DNA of 64,000 bases from Branchiostoma floridae. Lineage: Eukaryota > Chordata > Leptocardii > Amphioxiformes > Branchiostomatidae. The notes beneath the pieces are model-generated. The model was given only the letters and a program-made list of their open reading frames with translations, was not told where the DNA came from and ran no database searches. This document shows positions 34,101 through 45,837 of this stretch, one piece after another; within the stretch, counting starts at the first letter, position 1, and each line of letters begins with the position of its first letter. The stretch lies in NCBI RefSeq assembly GCF_000003815.2, contig NC_049991.1:1213422-1277421 (forward strand). Direction: 5' to 3'. Made by a program: the position numbers and the translations under genes.

Positions 34101-36069
34101 ATGCGAAAAAATGCTGTTTTGGCCTCAGAAGAGCAAATTGAGCCTTTTTGACCCAAAATTTGCATATTTGATGACAAAAAACTATTCCGCACCCAATAAA
34201 GTTGGTTTGAAGAAAATCGGACATCATTTCGTGAAATGGCTTTTTTATGAAAAAAAAATGCTGTTTTGGCCTCAGAAGAGGAAATTGAGCCTTTTGGACC
34301 CAAAATTGGCATATTTGATGTCCAAAAATTATTCAGCACCCAATAAAGTTGGTTTGAAGGAAATTGGACATCATTTCGTGAAATGGCTTTTTTATGAAAA
34401 AAAATGCTGTTTTGGCCTCAGAAGAGCAAATTGAGCCTTTTTGACCCAAAAGTTGCATATTTGATGTCCAAAAGTTATTCCGCACCCAATAAAGTTGGTT
34501 TGAAGAAAAGCAGACATTGTTTCGCGATACCTTCTTATTTTGCGGAAAAATTCTGTTTGCACCCAACAATTTATTTGTTGTTTCTCAGATTTACCGACCC
34601 TATTTCTCAGATTTAATAAAAAACTTTTCAAATTGATGGCCCAGCAAAGCTACGAATTTAGGTAATTATAAATCCAGAAAAAAAAAACTAAATTTGGGAA
34701 GCATTTCAATTCAAGTACATGTAGAAAATCTGAACACTATTACTTGTTAATCCTGTTATTTCTGTTGTGTGAGCCCCACAATCTTTCCTACCTGCAACTT
34801 TTTGCAAAAGTTTTTTTTTTGACCGACCAACCCAATTTTTTCTGAGAAACAAGAAATAAAATTGGTGTGGCCTTATTATCAGAAATCATGAGCTGAACAA
34901 TTCTACAGAAAGTCTGCATTTTTTCAGCACTTGTAGCATTTGGGACCTATTTTTTGTTTAAGTGTTAATGGATAGCTTGCTTTAAACTGACAGGTGAGAT
35001 CAAAAGCAAACATGCAAATTAGGCACCAGGGGGCCCAAACTTACCTAAATCTATCTACCACTCAAAAACCATACCACTTCCAAATCTCAGACCCAGAAGT
35101 ACTGTTGCAGTACTGTAGGAAGGCACTAGGTCTAGTGACCAACTTGACCCTTGTCCTATACTCACCTACCAAATATCATGAAGATTCATATACGGCTTCT
35201 TAAGATATGCTATTTTGCAAATAAAAACACATATATAACAGCTACAGACCCTGATGTAGTGCTGAACTTGGCCTTTGTCTCCATGACACCTACCCCCATA
35301 CCAAATATCCATCAACAGCTTCCTAAGTTATGCACACATGTCCACAATCTCTCCACCATATATATGGCCTCCTTCGGTCAATATGGACCATGGTAAAATC
35401 CTAATTGATATCCGCCCTAATTGATATCCGCCCTCCACCATAGCACAACCATTAACATAGCCTTCTTGGCAAAGGGAATGACATATACAAGTTCACATCA
35501 ACATGTTCTGGTTAACAAAAGGTTACATCAAACTAGTACAAGAAAACAGATCTTAGTACCAGTAACATGGACAGTTGTTCTGTTACAAAATGCAGCGACT
35601 ATCGCATGCAAAAAGGCAGCTTTAAATTCACATGTCCTAAGCAATCATGCTAAATGAGTATACCCTTGTCCCAATTTTTTTCTTGATCAGATCAACATTG
35701 TAGTCAAGAGAAAATTTGATAAAATAAGAAATTAATGTAATATGTAAGTCTCTATCAATAGCTGTTTCAAACATATGAAGCTTCAGAAATGATGTTACTC
35801 TTGGTGGAAAATATACTACTTATACACAAGACTTACTTTTGTCAAGTTGAAGTGGAAAACCTGTTCAGAAACCCCCTTCTGGACCCTCCTCTCCACAAAC
35901 ACCTTTCCAAAAACCCCTCTCTCTATTGGTTGGCCCTTGAATCGACAAGCGAAGGACTTGTCAAACTCCTGTCCGCGGAAATCTGCCTCGGTCTGGGCCA
36001 GAGAGTCTTCTTCACCTGCGTCTGTGTCAGCTTCAAACACCTGGGACACCAGCCGGACAGTGATGTCAC
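31135..36069 (-). CDS. PIDD1: PIDD1-like gene, C-terminal exons with UPA-like region and death domain
   Basis: Exons on the minus strand: 36069-35837, 33642-33570, 33221-32988, 32136-32008 and 31142-31135. They continue in phase from the donor at 37182. The first exon (DITVRLVSQVFEADTDAGEE onward) completes the UPA-like region. The exon 33221-32988 encodes a death domain (ITSEENWRLFATELGFTRRE, then FTLLLTLYQGRGGTPDEFIH), about residues 797-870. The next encodes a Ser/Arg-rich tail (SGSSSSRKRS). The last reads only two residues to a TGA at 31137-31135, so the exact C-terminus is the least certain part. In known PIDD1 the death domain recruits RAIDD and caspase-2 into the PIDDosome. Introns hold a CAGGG-ended element (32666) and a 146-bp tandem array (33756). 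Confidence 0.85.
32666..32957. mobile_element. Non-autonomous CAGGG-ended element, copy 2
   Basis: It starts CAGGGCTCGAAATACCACC and ends GTATTTCGAGCCTTG (one change from the perfect inverted end). The interior matches 32-350, including AATTATAGTATGATTCATAC and GCAGGTATGCAGAAAAA. It ends 31 bases from the death-domain exon of the PIDD1-like gene. Confidence 0.6.
33756..34570. repeat. 146-bp tandem repeat array, about 5.5 copies
   Basis: The marker GAAGAAAATCGGACATC recurs at 33771, 33917, 34063, 34209, 34356 and 34502 (the last two diverged), a steady 146-147 bp period. Each unit contains CTGTTTTGGCCTCAGAAGAG, TTTTTGACCCAAAA and CGCACCCAATAAAGTTGG. It lies in the PIDD1-like intron between the exons ending at 35837 and starting at 33642. 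Open frames through it show only the repeat. Confidence 0.9.
34571..34865. repeat. Dispersed repeat with GACCGACC and AAATTGGTGTGGCC motifs
   Basis: TGAGAAACAAGAAATAAA and ATTGGTGTGGCC recur at 42490-42530 (CCGAGAAACAACAAATAAAA, ATTGGTGTGGCC), with a GGGTCGGCCGAAAAAA motif at 42182. Not assigned to a family. Confidence 0.4.
34990..35830. other. PIDD1-like intron sequence
   Basis: No gene. It has short internal repetition (CTAATTGATATCCGCCC twice at about 35400-35433) and weakly repeated phrases such as CCTACCAAATATCATGA. Confidence 0.35.
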
Positions 36070-37179
36070 CTGGAACCAGAGGTGCCAGACTCAGGCATTT
36101 ATATAACTCACAACAAAGAGTTTGGATACCTAGATTTCAATACTCTTTCAGCTGTATGGAATTATGTATGACTGGAAAGCATGCTTATTACTCTACACAA
36201 TGATATCAAAGTTTACTCTCCAAGCAGAGTTTAGGCTCTGGCTGTTTTTTTTTTTGTCCTTTTTATTGGGCTTTCTGTTTTGTATTGTATCTTGTATTGT
36301 CAAAACCAAACCTAACTGCAACCTTCAAAAAACAATACAAAATAAAGCCAGATAAAAACGACTAAAAAAACGTAAAAAAACATAACCAGGGCCTAACCTC
36401 TACTTGGAGAGTAACCAAAGTTGACTACACAAATGAGACACAAGACAAGCCAGCCCAAATCCCCCTGAAGTGTAAGAACTTTTGAGACTTGTTGGGGCGA
36501 TCCACCTAAAAACTCAGTTATGATGCTCGATGCATTAAAGCATGCCAGTGGTCATAACAAATAAGGCATCAATTTTTAAAAGGAAAACGAACTTTTCAAT
36601 GAAATAACACATTGTGCTAACCATTAAAAACAATGGACACTTTTTTTCGTGATCTGTCCTAGTGTTCCACCCATGATCATAACAAATAGGACATCATTGT
36701 AAAGGGCAATAAACAAGCTTTCTAATGATACATAATGGAATGTACAGTAAACTCAAAGGGACTTGATTGAACAACATTAAGTTTCCAAATTTCTCTTCCA
36801 AGTTTATTGATAAGACAATAAAATAAGAGGAATAGCCAAGACTGAGGTAGCCATGGAGTTTGTGCCCAGAATTTCTGCTCTCCCTTGAATGTTGTTAAGC
36901 CAAACATCTTATTCTTGTAGTACTACATTTTACATGTGTATTCTAGCCCAAGGAAAATACCAAAACAATTGTACTTTTGAAGCTAAATCTATACAGACAT
37001 GTGCAATGTCTTTTTTTCTAAGGTTAAACATTTCTTAAACAAACTACTAGGAACAGATCTGCCAAAACAATTCTGATAACTGAATACTATGTACAAGGAC
37101 TGTACCAAAAGGAACAAAATTCTAGCAAATAAAAAAAAAATCTGGAGGTTACATGTACTCCAGTCAACAGTAAGAACTT
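36070..37179. other. PIDD1-like intron sequence
   Basis: AT-rich intron. A loose duplication (CATAACAAATAAGGCATCA at about 36553 and CATAACAAATAGGACATCA at about 36677) is the only structure seen. Confidence 0.35.
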
Positions 37180-37181
37180 AC

Positions 37182-39252
37182 CTAGTTTCAGGAGGCGGGG
37201 TTTGATGCTGCCCCCTACCCTGTGTTGGTAGTTGCCGATCTCAGGTAAGGGCTTCCCACTCCTATAACAGATGACCTCTAACCCAAAGGTGTGTGTCTGA
37301 AACTCTTGCATCAGTGCCTGACACATCATACTAAACTGTGTATAGGGATAGAAGTATGTCACTCCCATCTTTGCCGCATGCATCTTCGTCGCAAGTACAT
37401 CCCACAGCACACGATACCACGAGAAGTGAGTCACAGGGAAACAGATCACATGGTTTTCACCTTCCTCTTCGATACGGTGGTCAACCTCTAACTTCTCCCA
37501 AGCGAGGGGTTCCTCTTCATTGGTGGGACTGTGCCAGACAGTAAGCGTTGTGTCCTGACCAAACCTGTCCAAAATCTGCAGGTAATCTGGGATGGGGAGT
37601 TTTACTACTACGGGGTCTGTTACTGTAGAAAACTTGTAGCCATGAGGTCCCAGTGTTACCACAGGGGTAGCGATGGCATAGGGGGGACTGTTTACTTCAT
37701 CTAGTCCATAGGGGGGGTCAGCATACAGGACCTTCATACTGGCTTCCATGGAAGTATGAACAGAACCTTCGGGAAAATGGATCTCCACTCCAGGTAACTC
37801 CTTCAGATTCAAGGTACCCCCTCCTGTGGATATGACCATTTTAGTCTCTGGATACACCCTCCGTAGGACGACTGTGAATAAACTGAAGTGTGAGGTTTTT
37901 ATGATGACTTTTCCATCGCTGAATTGCCACTGAGATTCTGGAATCCTCTCCCATGCTGGTGTCTGTCCCTCTGATGTCTGGCTGCACAGGCACACAACCT
38001 TGTCACACTGGCTGGGTTCTGCATGTAGCGGTATGGTGATCACTGCTGGTTCGTCTGGGTAGAACTCTGCGCCATGTGGCTCCATACAAACAACACTGCT
38101 GGCATGGACAGACACACGGCTCCAGTCTCTCACCTCAGCTGGGAGGTACCTGCCATCTTCCAGGATGTCGAGGGAGAATTCCGCCAGTATGTGTCCACTT
38201 CTGTTGTGCTCAGGGACCACAACAGAGACTTGCTTGTACGTCAGAAGAAGGGTTCTGTCAGGAAGTCGCTTTCTCCTAGCCAGAAACGACTCATCCTCAG
38301 GGTCAGACTCCATTTCATCTCCATGGTAACAACTGCACTTTTCATCAGTTTCGTCAAAGTTACTGTCTCTGTCGGTTTCACCCTCGCTGTCGTAGTCACC
38401 ATGGCAACTAAGCTGGTCTCCATTGGTCAGATCGATGGCGCCAAAGTCATAGGAGAGAGAGTTGATGTCAAAATTCGATGAAGAGTAGTAGCCTCGATCA
38501 CTTGATGACCAGCATCTGTCCCGACCATTTCTACCACAGATCCATCCTACGGAGCTACACTTGCAGTGTGTTGACAGTGTTTCGCTGGCATGATCTTTTT
38601 CTGACACTTCTACTATACTGGATGTTTCTAGCTCATTCTCCCTGATGTAACATGATCTTAGAGTTACAGAATTTAGCTGTTCCACAAGTGAGAGTCTCCT
38701 AGGCTCTGACTTCTGTTGGTTGCAATTCTTTGGTACATCTACATCGAAAAACTTTTGCATTGCGTCCAAGCCAGCTCGGATAATGTCCTTCGGAACATTC
38801 TGGATGGGATTCCTGATCAAGTGAAGCTGCAACAATGTTGGAATGTACAGAAGTTTTGGAATGAGCAAGGTGATGAGATTTCCTGACAAGTTCACCACTT
38901 CCAGACTCTTGGCCTGAGCTAGGGCAGTTGGAGTCTCAACAATACAATTTCTCGAGAAGTCCACCACCCTGAGGTGCGACAAACTGGCAATTTCCACGGG
39001 GAAAGAGTGAAGCACATTGTCATGCGCATACAAATACTGGAGGTTGTGTAAATCTCCAACTTTTGATGGCAAAGTGGACAGCTGGTTATAGCTGACATCT
39101 AGGTAAGTGATGGCGGTGCACAGCGGCGGCTGAAAGACCTTCCAAGGGAGAGATGTGAGTCCGAGGCCACGGAGTTCCACGTGAGACTGATCGCCCAGAC
39201 AGGCCCGCCACAGGATCTTGTCTGCTGGGGGGAATGCTTGTGCTGCTTGCAT
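37182..39252 (-). CDS. PIDD1: PIDD1-like gene, first coding exon: LRRs and two self-cleaving ZU5 domains
   Basis: A single 2071-bp exon encodes 690 residues; with the downstream exons the protein is 915 aa (human PIDD1 is 910). The start is fixed by an in-frame TAA directly before the ATG. Leucine-rich repeats run from about residue 20 to 170 (ITYLDVSYNQLSTLP, LQYLYAHDNVLHSFP, LEVVNLSGNLI). An acidic Ser/Asp/Glu linker follows (about 190-330). Two ZU5 domains come next, each ending in an HFS motif (SHFSLF with Ser457, THFSWY with Ser611), the sites where PIDD proteins cut themselves between Phe and Ser. A UPA-like region starts at about 620. A splice acceptor sits 9 bases before the ATG, so the 5' UTR is spliced. 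The donor at 37181-37180 is GTAAGT. PIDD1 senses DNA damage or extra centrosomes and activates caspase-2 or NF-kappaB signalling. Confidence 0.9.
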
Positions 39253-39982
39253 TTACATCACCTGTAATACAATATACTGAATTAGGACTTCGTAATTGTT
39301 CCTTTATTTAGACCCTTGCAGTGCCTAGTGGCATATTGGTCAGCAAGATAGATAGATAGATGCACAACAATTGTATCAGGGACAATGTATGGCAATGTAT
39401 AGACAACAAAAGTTACAGTTACAGCTAAATATTACACACATTCATTATATTACAACAATTTCAGTTACTACAATACTTGTGGACTATATCGAGTGGAATC
39501 TATGGTAGGTAACAAACATTAGATTGCGTATTTCTATAATATTGGTCAAAAATCAGTTGGAGATAGATATGGAATCATGTCATGATAAAAGTACATTGAT
39601 GGTGTAACCACTTCATGTTGACCTACTTTCAATCTTTTATACTGAGTGTCCAAATCTCAGTATCCCAAGATTGGATAGTCTTTTTTTGTATCTCCTTAAA
39701 ATATGTGATAGTCACTTAACTGCTTCATAAAGCTTATCCCAACTACCGTTAGCAAGAAACTGGGACAAAGGTCAGCTATGCAAGCAAAATCATATACTAG
39801 TACTTGCAGTACATTAGAATTGGGACCGTATAGGTATAGAGGCGATCTAAAAAAATGTTTATTGCCAAAAAGATCGATGAGGTAAGTTAGCCAAAAGTTG
39901 GGTAAATTGGTATCACAAAAAAATATTATCTATCAGAAAAAAACACTCGCTTCTAGAGTGGAATGCCCCTTTAACCTCCTTA

Positions 39983-40719
39983 GGCCGACTTTATACAGAC
40001 AACACTTTCATAGTCGTGCGACTGTTGTTGTCGACAACGTTGCCGGCGACGACATTTTTAGACTGTCTAAAGAGGATCAAAATAGTCGTGCGATGGTCTT
40101 TATGGAATCATCGTGCGACCACCTCGGACCCAGTCACGCGACCCTTCAGCGAGGGGTCCGCGACTATTCCTCACATGTCTAAAGAAAAATCGTCGCCGGC
40201 GACGGGACTGGATCATATGCTAATAAGCCTGCAACATGTTTTTTTTTTCTATTTGAAAGGGCATTTTTCTCCCTAAATGTACATGCAGTCAGTAATGGAA
40301 ACGTATTTTTGTCATCAGAAACTGCCTGTTCCAGCGCAATGCCCCGCCAACAGTGGCTACATCCTTCATGATACTAGTAGTAATATGTAATACCACCGGC
40401 GGCCACGAACGCCGGGTTTACTTCCAGATTTTACCGTCTCTGTGTCATTCTTTGTTGGGGACAATATTTGTTTGCAAGCAAAAGAATTAGTATAAAAGAA
40501 TAGTAATCTGCTGCATGACGAAAATGAAGAATTCTCCCGCCATTTTTAATTTGCAAGCAAGAGGTCACTGTGGGTCACGCACGCACGCACCGCAGTGGAA
40601 TCCTTCGCCGCGGGTGTCCCGCAATACTCTGAACGCATGTCTAAAGACAACCGTTGCCTACAACGAATAGTCAATAACAGTCGCACGACTATATAAGTGT
40701 TGTCTGTTTGAAGTGGGCC
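39983..40719. mobile_element. 737-bp Harbinger-like MITE, copy B
   Basis: It has inverted ends (GGCCGACTTTATACAGACAA; GTCTGTTTGAAGTGGGCC) and TTA on both sides (39980-39982 and 40720-40722). The interior matches 2950-3685 in reverse orientation, including GGTCACTGTGGGTCACGCAC and GTCCCGCAATACTCTG. It lies in the presumed 5' UTR intron of the PIDD1-like gene. Confidence 0.8.
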
Positions 40720-43160
40720 TTACTTTTACCAGGGTGGCACTCCCAGTGACTGAGCACTGCTTTTCTGAGAGGCATTCACAAACAATTCAAGTCAGCAATA
40801 TTTACATGACAAAAACAAAGACTATTTGTTCCTCGTAGTTGATATAACCTCCTTGCCCTGACCAAGTCAAACAGCCAATCTGAAAGCCAACCTCGTTAAC
40901 CATTGATGGAGTGTACAAAACACAACACTTTCATTTTCACACCTTTGTGCCATTGACAATCAATGAAAAGTGGGATTAAATATCAGTATTTGTTTCAAGT
41001 AGCCTAGGGTGAAAACTTACACCTTTTCAGAGCTCTCAAGTTCTAGGCAGGTTTGGAAAAGAGAAAGAAAATGAAAACATGCCCAGACACATTCCAGTTG
41101 CACCTGTTACAGTTTCATTATTACCAAATATAGATTCCAGGTATGAGAAATGAACAATACACACAGGTGTGTGTAATGAACAATAGTCTACACAAATTAT
41201 CAAATTGTACTCCACTGACAAAAAATACTAGTATACCTGTGAAGTCTGGGACAAAAGGGAAAGTTTAAGATATTTTATTTTGCTACACTGTTGAAGTAAA
41301 GCCTGCCTAGAGCTTGCTTAAACTTCTTAAAGAATGTATTGTAGATCTGTGCAATAAAAAATATAAAGACATTTTTGGCACGCACCCTAAAAATTGTCTT
41401 ATTTCCCTGAATATGCATGTGCAAATCTTTTGCGCAATACAACGAACAGCCACATGAGGGCTACGGGTGCCTGGGACAGTCCTGGGACAGAGAACGTATT
41501 TTCTGTGCTAAGCATGCTGGGAGAAGCCATGCATCCTGGAGACATGCTGTGTGCCACAGAGAAGGCCAAACTCGCTCCCGTGCCAAACTCCCTTCTGTGA
41601 CATACTCCCCTCGCATCAGGTCTGCCTAAACACCACAAATCACCTCAAACGACCATGTGTGGCACTCTGGATACATTGTTATGCATTTGTGAATTAAAAA
41701 TACGCAGCAAGTCCTAACTATTTATACCGAGTTAATCCGCCAGTTTCAAGATCAAAGCAATTTCTGGCCGCCATATTGGATTATCTGTGTTAGGACGGTC
41801 TGCATGGAGAAGTTTTTGATACCTTCTTTAGTCCACAGACAACAAAGTAACTGAGTAAGATAAAACTGTGGATGTTGTAATTAATTATAAGTGGCTCATA
41901 GATTATAGTATAGCACAGTTCTATCATTGTCAAATTATGATACTTGTATACTAAGTATTTTTTAGCCTGCAATTACTTTGATCTCGAAACCAGCTGTATC
42001 CAGAGCGCCACACAAGGTCGTTGCCCCATGTACACTGCATATCAGAGTCGTTTGAGGTGGTTTGATGTCCTTTGAGGTGTTTAGGCAGACCCCCTCTCGG
42101 CAATGCCTACTACTACTCTCTGCAATATAGAGGGCTAATCTTAACACTCACACAGCGCCACACATTTTTTCAGAACAAAATTGGGTCGGCCGAAAAAAAT
42201 TTTAAAAAGTCGGGGGTATGAGAGAATTGAGGAGCTTGCTCAAGTTACACAACAAAAATAACAACATAATGAAATTTTCATCATTTAGGGGGTCCCTAGT
42301 ACTAGTAGTAGCACAGTTCATAGTATGAAGAAAAATGATAAATGTACCGTCCAAAATAGGCACGTACAGCTACTGGAATTTGAGGCCCATAGTTAATTTG
42401 AGAAAGGGGAGGCAGTGAAATTTTGTCCACACAAGATGTGGCCATCAATTTGTTTTTTTCAAATCGGAAAAAATAGGGTCGGGAAATCCGAGAAACAACA
42501 AATAAAATTGGTGTGGCCTTTTCATAATATATCACCATGGCGGCAACACTTTATCCCCTACAATAGTAAATGGAAATGCATATAGTGGCTGTGTTAACAG
42601 ATGGTTTGCAGGTATGCAGGTACGATATAAGTTTTCCTCTTAGCCCTCTTTACATCTTGTTCGCTTGCAGAATTTTTGCCAAGAGTTATCAGAGAACCAA
42701 GAATTCAAAATTTGTTTCGTTCACTGCGATTTGATAATTTTTAGTTCACTACGAAGTTCAACATAAACCATCGCGAGCATAATTTTCTGCAGTAACGTTA
42801 CTGTAACTGAGCTTACTCAATTACTCGCTTAATCCACAGCGCCACAAATTATGCTTCGCGCTAGTGCTAGTGCCATCATCTCGGCGAGCATATTACTTAA
42901 ATAATAACAACAAACCAATCAAGGACTAAGTGAGAACTGAATCACACATGTACATCAAACTGTAGTCAAGAAAAATCAAGCGGAGAAGACGTGTAAGTAA
43001 ACTTTTAGCCATTTAGTGGGGCCATGTTTACCGCTAGGGTCGCCACAGTGCACCTTTTGTTAGGAGCACTCAAAATGTTCCTTGGTTCTATAACGTTAGG
43101 GCAACCATAACGGTTTCAAAACACACGGGAAACACGCCTCCTCTCAAATAAAGGAACTAA
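40720..43160. other. Presumed 5' UTR intron of the PIDD1-like gene
   Basis: No convincing coding exon. It contains the dispersed repeat at 42165-42530 noted under 34571. Short open frames near 41400-41640 show no recognisable domain. Confidence 0.35.
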
Positions 43161-43167
43161 AACATAC

Positions 43168-43330
43168 CTGAGTGTGCCTGCGGTAAGCCACAAATACCGG
43201 AGTCTTGCCCACGCACGGCCCTGCACAGTCCCGCCTGCCTCGCCCCACGCTACGGTCACGCTGGGGGTTTCCCTCGGTCACGTAACCCGATACACTCTCC
43301 CTGCAGGTTCATTTACTTCGGCTCGGAAAA
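43168..43330 (-). promoter_or_regulatory. Possible 5' UTR exon and promoter region of the PIDD1-like gene
   Basis: On the minus strand a good donor (CACTCAG then GTATGTTT, exon end 43168) follows CpG-rich sequence. It could pair with the acceptor directly before the PIDD1-like start codon at 39261. No other 5' exon candidate was seen. This is inference only. Confidence 0.35.
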
Positions 43331-43585
43331 TAAACAGCGAGTCTGCTCATTCTAAAACTCCTGCCCAACTCAAACAGATATACGCAGTTGGTGTTTGTGG
43401 AAATTCTTGGTTTTGTAGTGCTAACATCGATCTGAATTGTGAAATCTAAACCACATGTAACGTTACATGGTGCTCATCATGGTAAGTTCCTTTGTTGACA
43501 TGTTTTTGTTGCCGAAATCAACGCTGCGCGGGAAGTCGTGTACGGTGCATGACGGGATACTGGGTGATACATCAGGTTAACATTA

Positions 43586-43791
43586 AGGGACCGTACAGTA
43601 TTTAATAGCGAGGAGAGGGCGATCGTCAGGGGGAGGTCCTAGGGATAAAAAAAACTTGAGACGGGAAGAGGGCCTAAGAAAAAGCATTTGACCTGGGGGG
43701 GAGGGCCTAGGTAATTTGTCTGACCCGACCCTCTGACGACCGGCCCTCTCACGACGGACCCTCCCCCTTGCTAAATACCGTACAGTCCCTA
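43586..43791. mobile_element. 206-bp inverted-repeat element
   Basis: It starts AGGGACCGTACAGTATTTA and ends with the complement of AGGGACTGTACGGTATTTA. GTCAGGGGGAGG and AGAGGGC motifs also mirror across the element. It has no coding capacity. The target duplication is unclear. Confidence 0.6.
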
Positions 43792-43814
43792 ACGCGAGCT
43801 CCCACCTGCCTAGT

Positions 43815-44262
43815 CTCTACCAGACTCCGGGTCGCTGGAAACGCGTAAATGGAGAAGTAGAGGAGTAAGCCGGCCAGAGGAGTGTAGCCGGCTAGGGAAC
43901 AGCGCGATCTACGGAGTGTCGTAAGCATTCTGTTACTGTGTATATTGTATGGAGAAACTTTGAAAGTGTAGTGTAAAATAGTATTGATGAATAAAATTGT
44001 GTAAACACGCAGCAAACTTCAGCTCGTAACGAATTTGTTTGCGCATGTTATAAACGACTAACGCCATGCTTTGATACCTATGCCTTTCACTTGCGTTTGT
44101 AAAAAAATTAATGACAACTTTCCGTATAACTAAATGTTTATTTCTTGAAGAACGACACACTTTTCATTCCTGTGTGAATCATTAGTGTTATGTGTGCATG
44201 TTTGGTTAAGAAATGGAGCGACCCGGAGCGACCCGGAGTCTGGCAGAGACTACCACCAGCCC
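43815..44262. mobile_element. Inverted-repeat element with AGACTCCGGGTCGCT ends
   Basis: TAGTCTCTACCAGACTCCGG at the left is mirrored by CCGGAGTCTGGCAGAGACTA at the right, where GAGCGACCCG is also duplicated in tandem. The interior has no recognised gene. Confidence 0.5.
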
Positions 44263-45150
44263 ACTCCTCCTGCCAACTTGACACATTCAAAACATTGAAA
44301 ACTTTTTAAAGGCATACGAAACGTACCAGACATCGGCAGCCAGATACAAATACTATATCGATGTTGTTTGGATAGAGTGAGAACATTTATAACGTTAAAT
44401 ATCAAAAGGATGAACTAGCTTTTGTTAGGTAGATACTTTTAAAACTATCAAGACTGTTACGTTGAGAGATTTCTAACGTCACATAGCTGATAGGTGAGAA
44501 CACGATTATGTATGTTTATCAATATGGAGGACATTCTATAACTGATATACTATATCTTTGTTTTTGTTCCAATAAAATCCTCAAATTTTCCTTTGAGATC
44601 CCCTCAAAATGCGGCTGGTTTGATATCCGGAGCTCACATGTGCACAGTCGGGCCAACTTGAACAGTAGTGAGTATAGAATAGAGCAGTTCGCACAATACT
44701 AGGAAAACGCTTCGCAGCTATGAACAAGGCAGGAAAGACTTGCACCTGCCGTTGCTCTCAGTCCGTAGACGGGAACTGTCTAAAGTTTGAAACTCATTCA
44801 TGCATCGTCAATTCTACCTCCAAAGGGATCGGCCTTTCACCAAAGAACCACCAGAAACAGAAACAAGTATCAACCGGTCAAATGTACGGAACTGACCGAC
44901 TAAAGAACTCTCTCAAAACTATCGCATGTGTTCTGGTTTTAATAATGTCAAAACATTTTAAGCGTTATCACATTATTTTAATAATTCCGTTATAATTGAT
45001 AAAAAGATAATGATGTTTAGTACAAAAAAATGTATTTCGGGAACTAGTTATGTCTTGACAATAATCATTGTAATGAATCCGCTATTCAGTCAACAGCCAG
45101 CATAATAATAATAAACCAGTCATCATCATCAAGTAACGTTATGTTGTAAG
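44263..45150. other. Unassigned intergenic sequence
   Basis: A 91-codon open frame at 44720-44995 (start MNKAGKTCTCRCSQSV) is not recognised and has no splice or neighbour support. Confidence 0.3.
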
Positions 45151-45167
45151 AAGCGAGTAGAAACAGT

Positions 45168-45248
45168 CTCCTGGCTCCCGGGATTCGAACCGGGCCACCA
45201 GATCACAAACCCAGCGTGCTAAAAACCGTTACACAATAAGGGTCAGTT
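45168..45248 (-). tRNA. tRNA-like relic or SINE head
   Basis: On the minus strand the sequence has GTGTAACGGTTTTTAGCAC (box A-like) and GGTTCGAATCCCGGG (perfect box B). A possible TTTGTGA anticodon-like loop lies between them. The acceptor arm does not pair and the anticodon stem is weak, so it is more likely a pseudogene or SINE head than a working tRNA. Confidence 0.4.
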
Positions 45249-45837
45249 TGGCGGCACATCATCTAAGTTCTAACTACGATGTAATGTCAGAACTCTGTAA
45301 GTTCGTCAGACTTCGGCGACACATGTTTTAGGAAGAGAGAAGAAGTTTGTTAACTCTAGAACACGTAGAACAAAGTACATGTAGTTCGCTCCGGCGTTCA
45401 TTATATATACAGTCGCTTCTAACGCTGACATTCATTATACATTGTATATATCGCTTCTCTGCTGTTCCGTCTGGGATAGCAGAAGCGAACATAGGAGAGA
45501 ACTACTATCCGGATGGTACCCAGGCTACCTGATATTCCCTTTGTATTGAACTTACTGCATTTATTACTTATCGTCAACGGCGTGAACATGCAATAAACGT
45601 TATTGTCATTGTCATAAGTATCGTCATGTCCATCATTTCATGTCCTATCAAAGGAATTGTAGTTCAGGAATCAGATACTCCAGAGGAAATAAAGTTTTCT
45701 GTGTCATATAATCTGGACATGCCAGACTGCAAGTGGCAAAGCGTAGTGAACCTCAAGGGCCCTCAAGAGGGTCATTTTGATCAAGGACCTTCTTGTTTTG
45801 ACCCCTTGCTCTAACTGAACACCATGTGCAAGACGTT

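Noticed and set aside
33804-34631. Repetitive frames on both strands (up to 129 codons)
   Set aside because: They are the 146-bp tandem array in a PIDD1-like intron.
44720-44995. 91-codon frame with a cysteine-rich start
   Set aside because: No family resemblance, no promoter or splice evidence, and surrounded by repeats.
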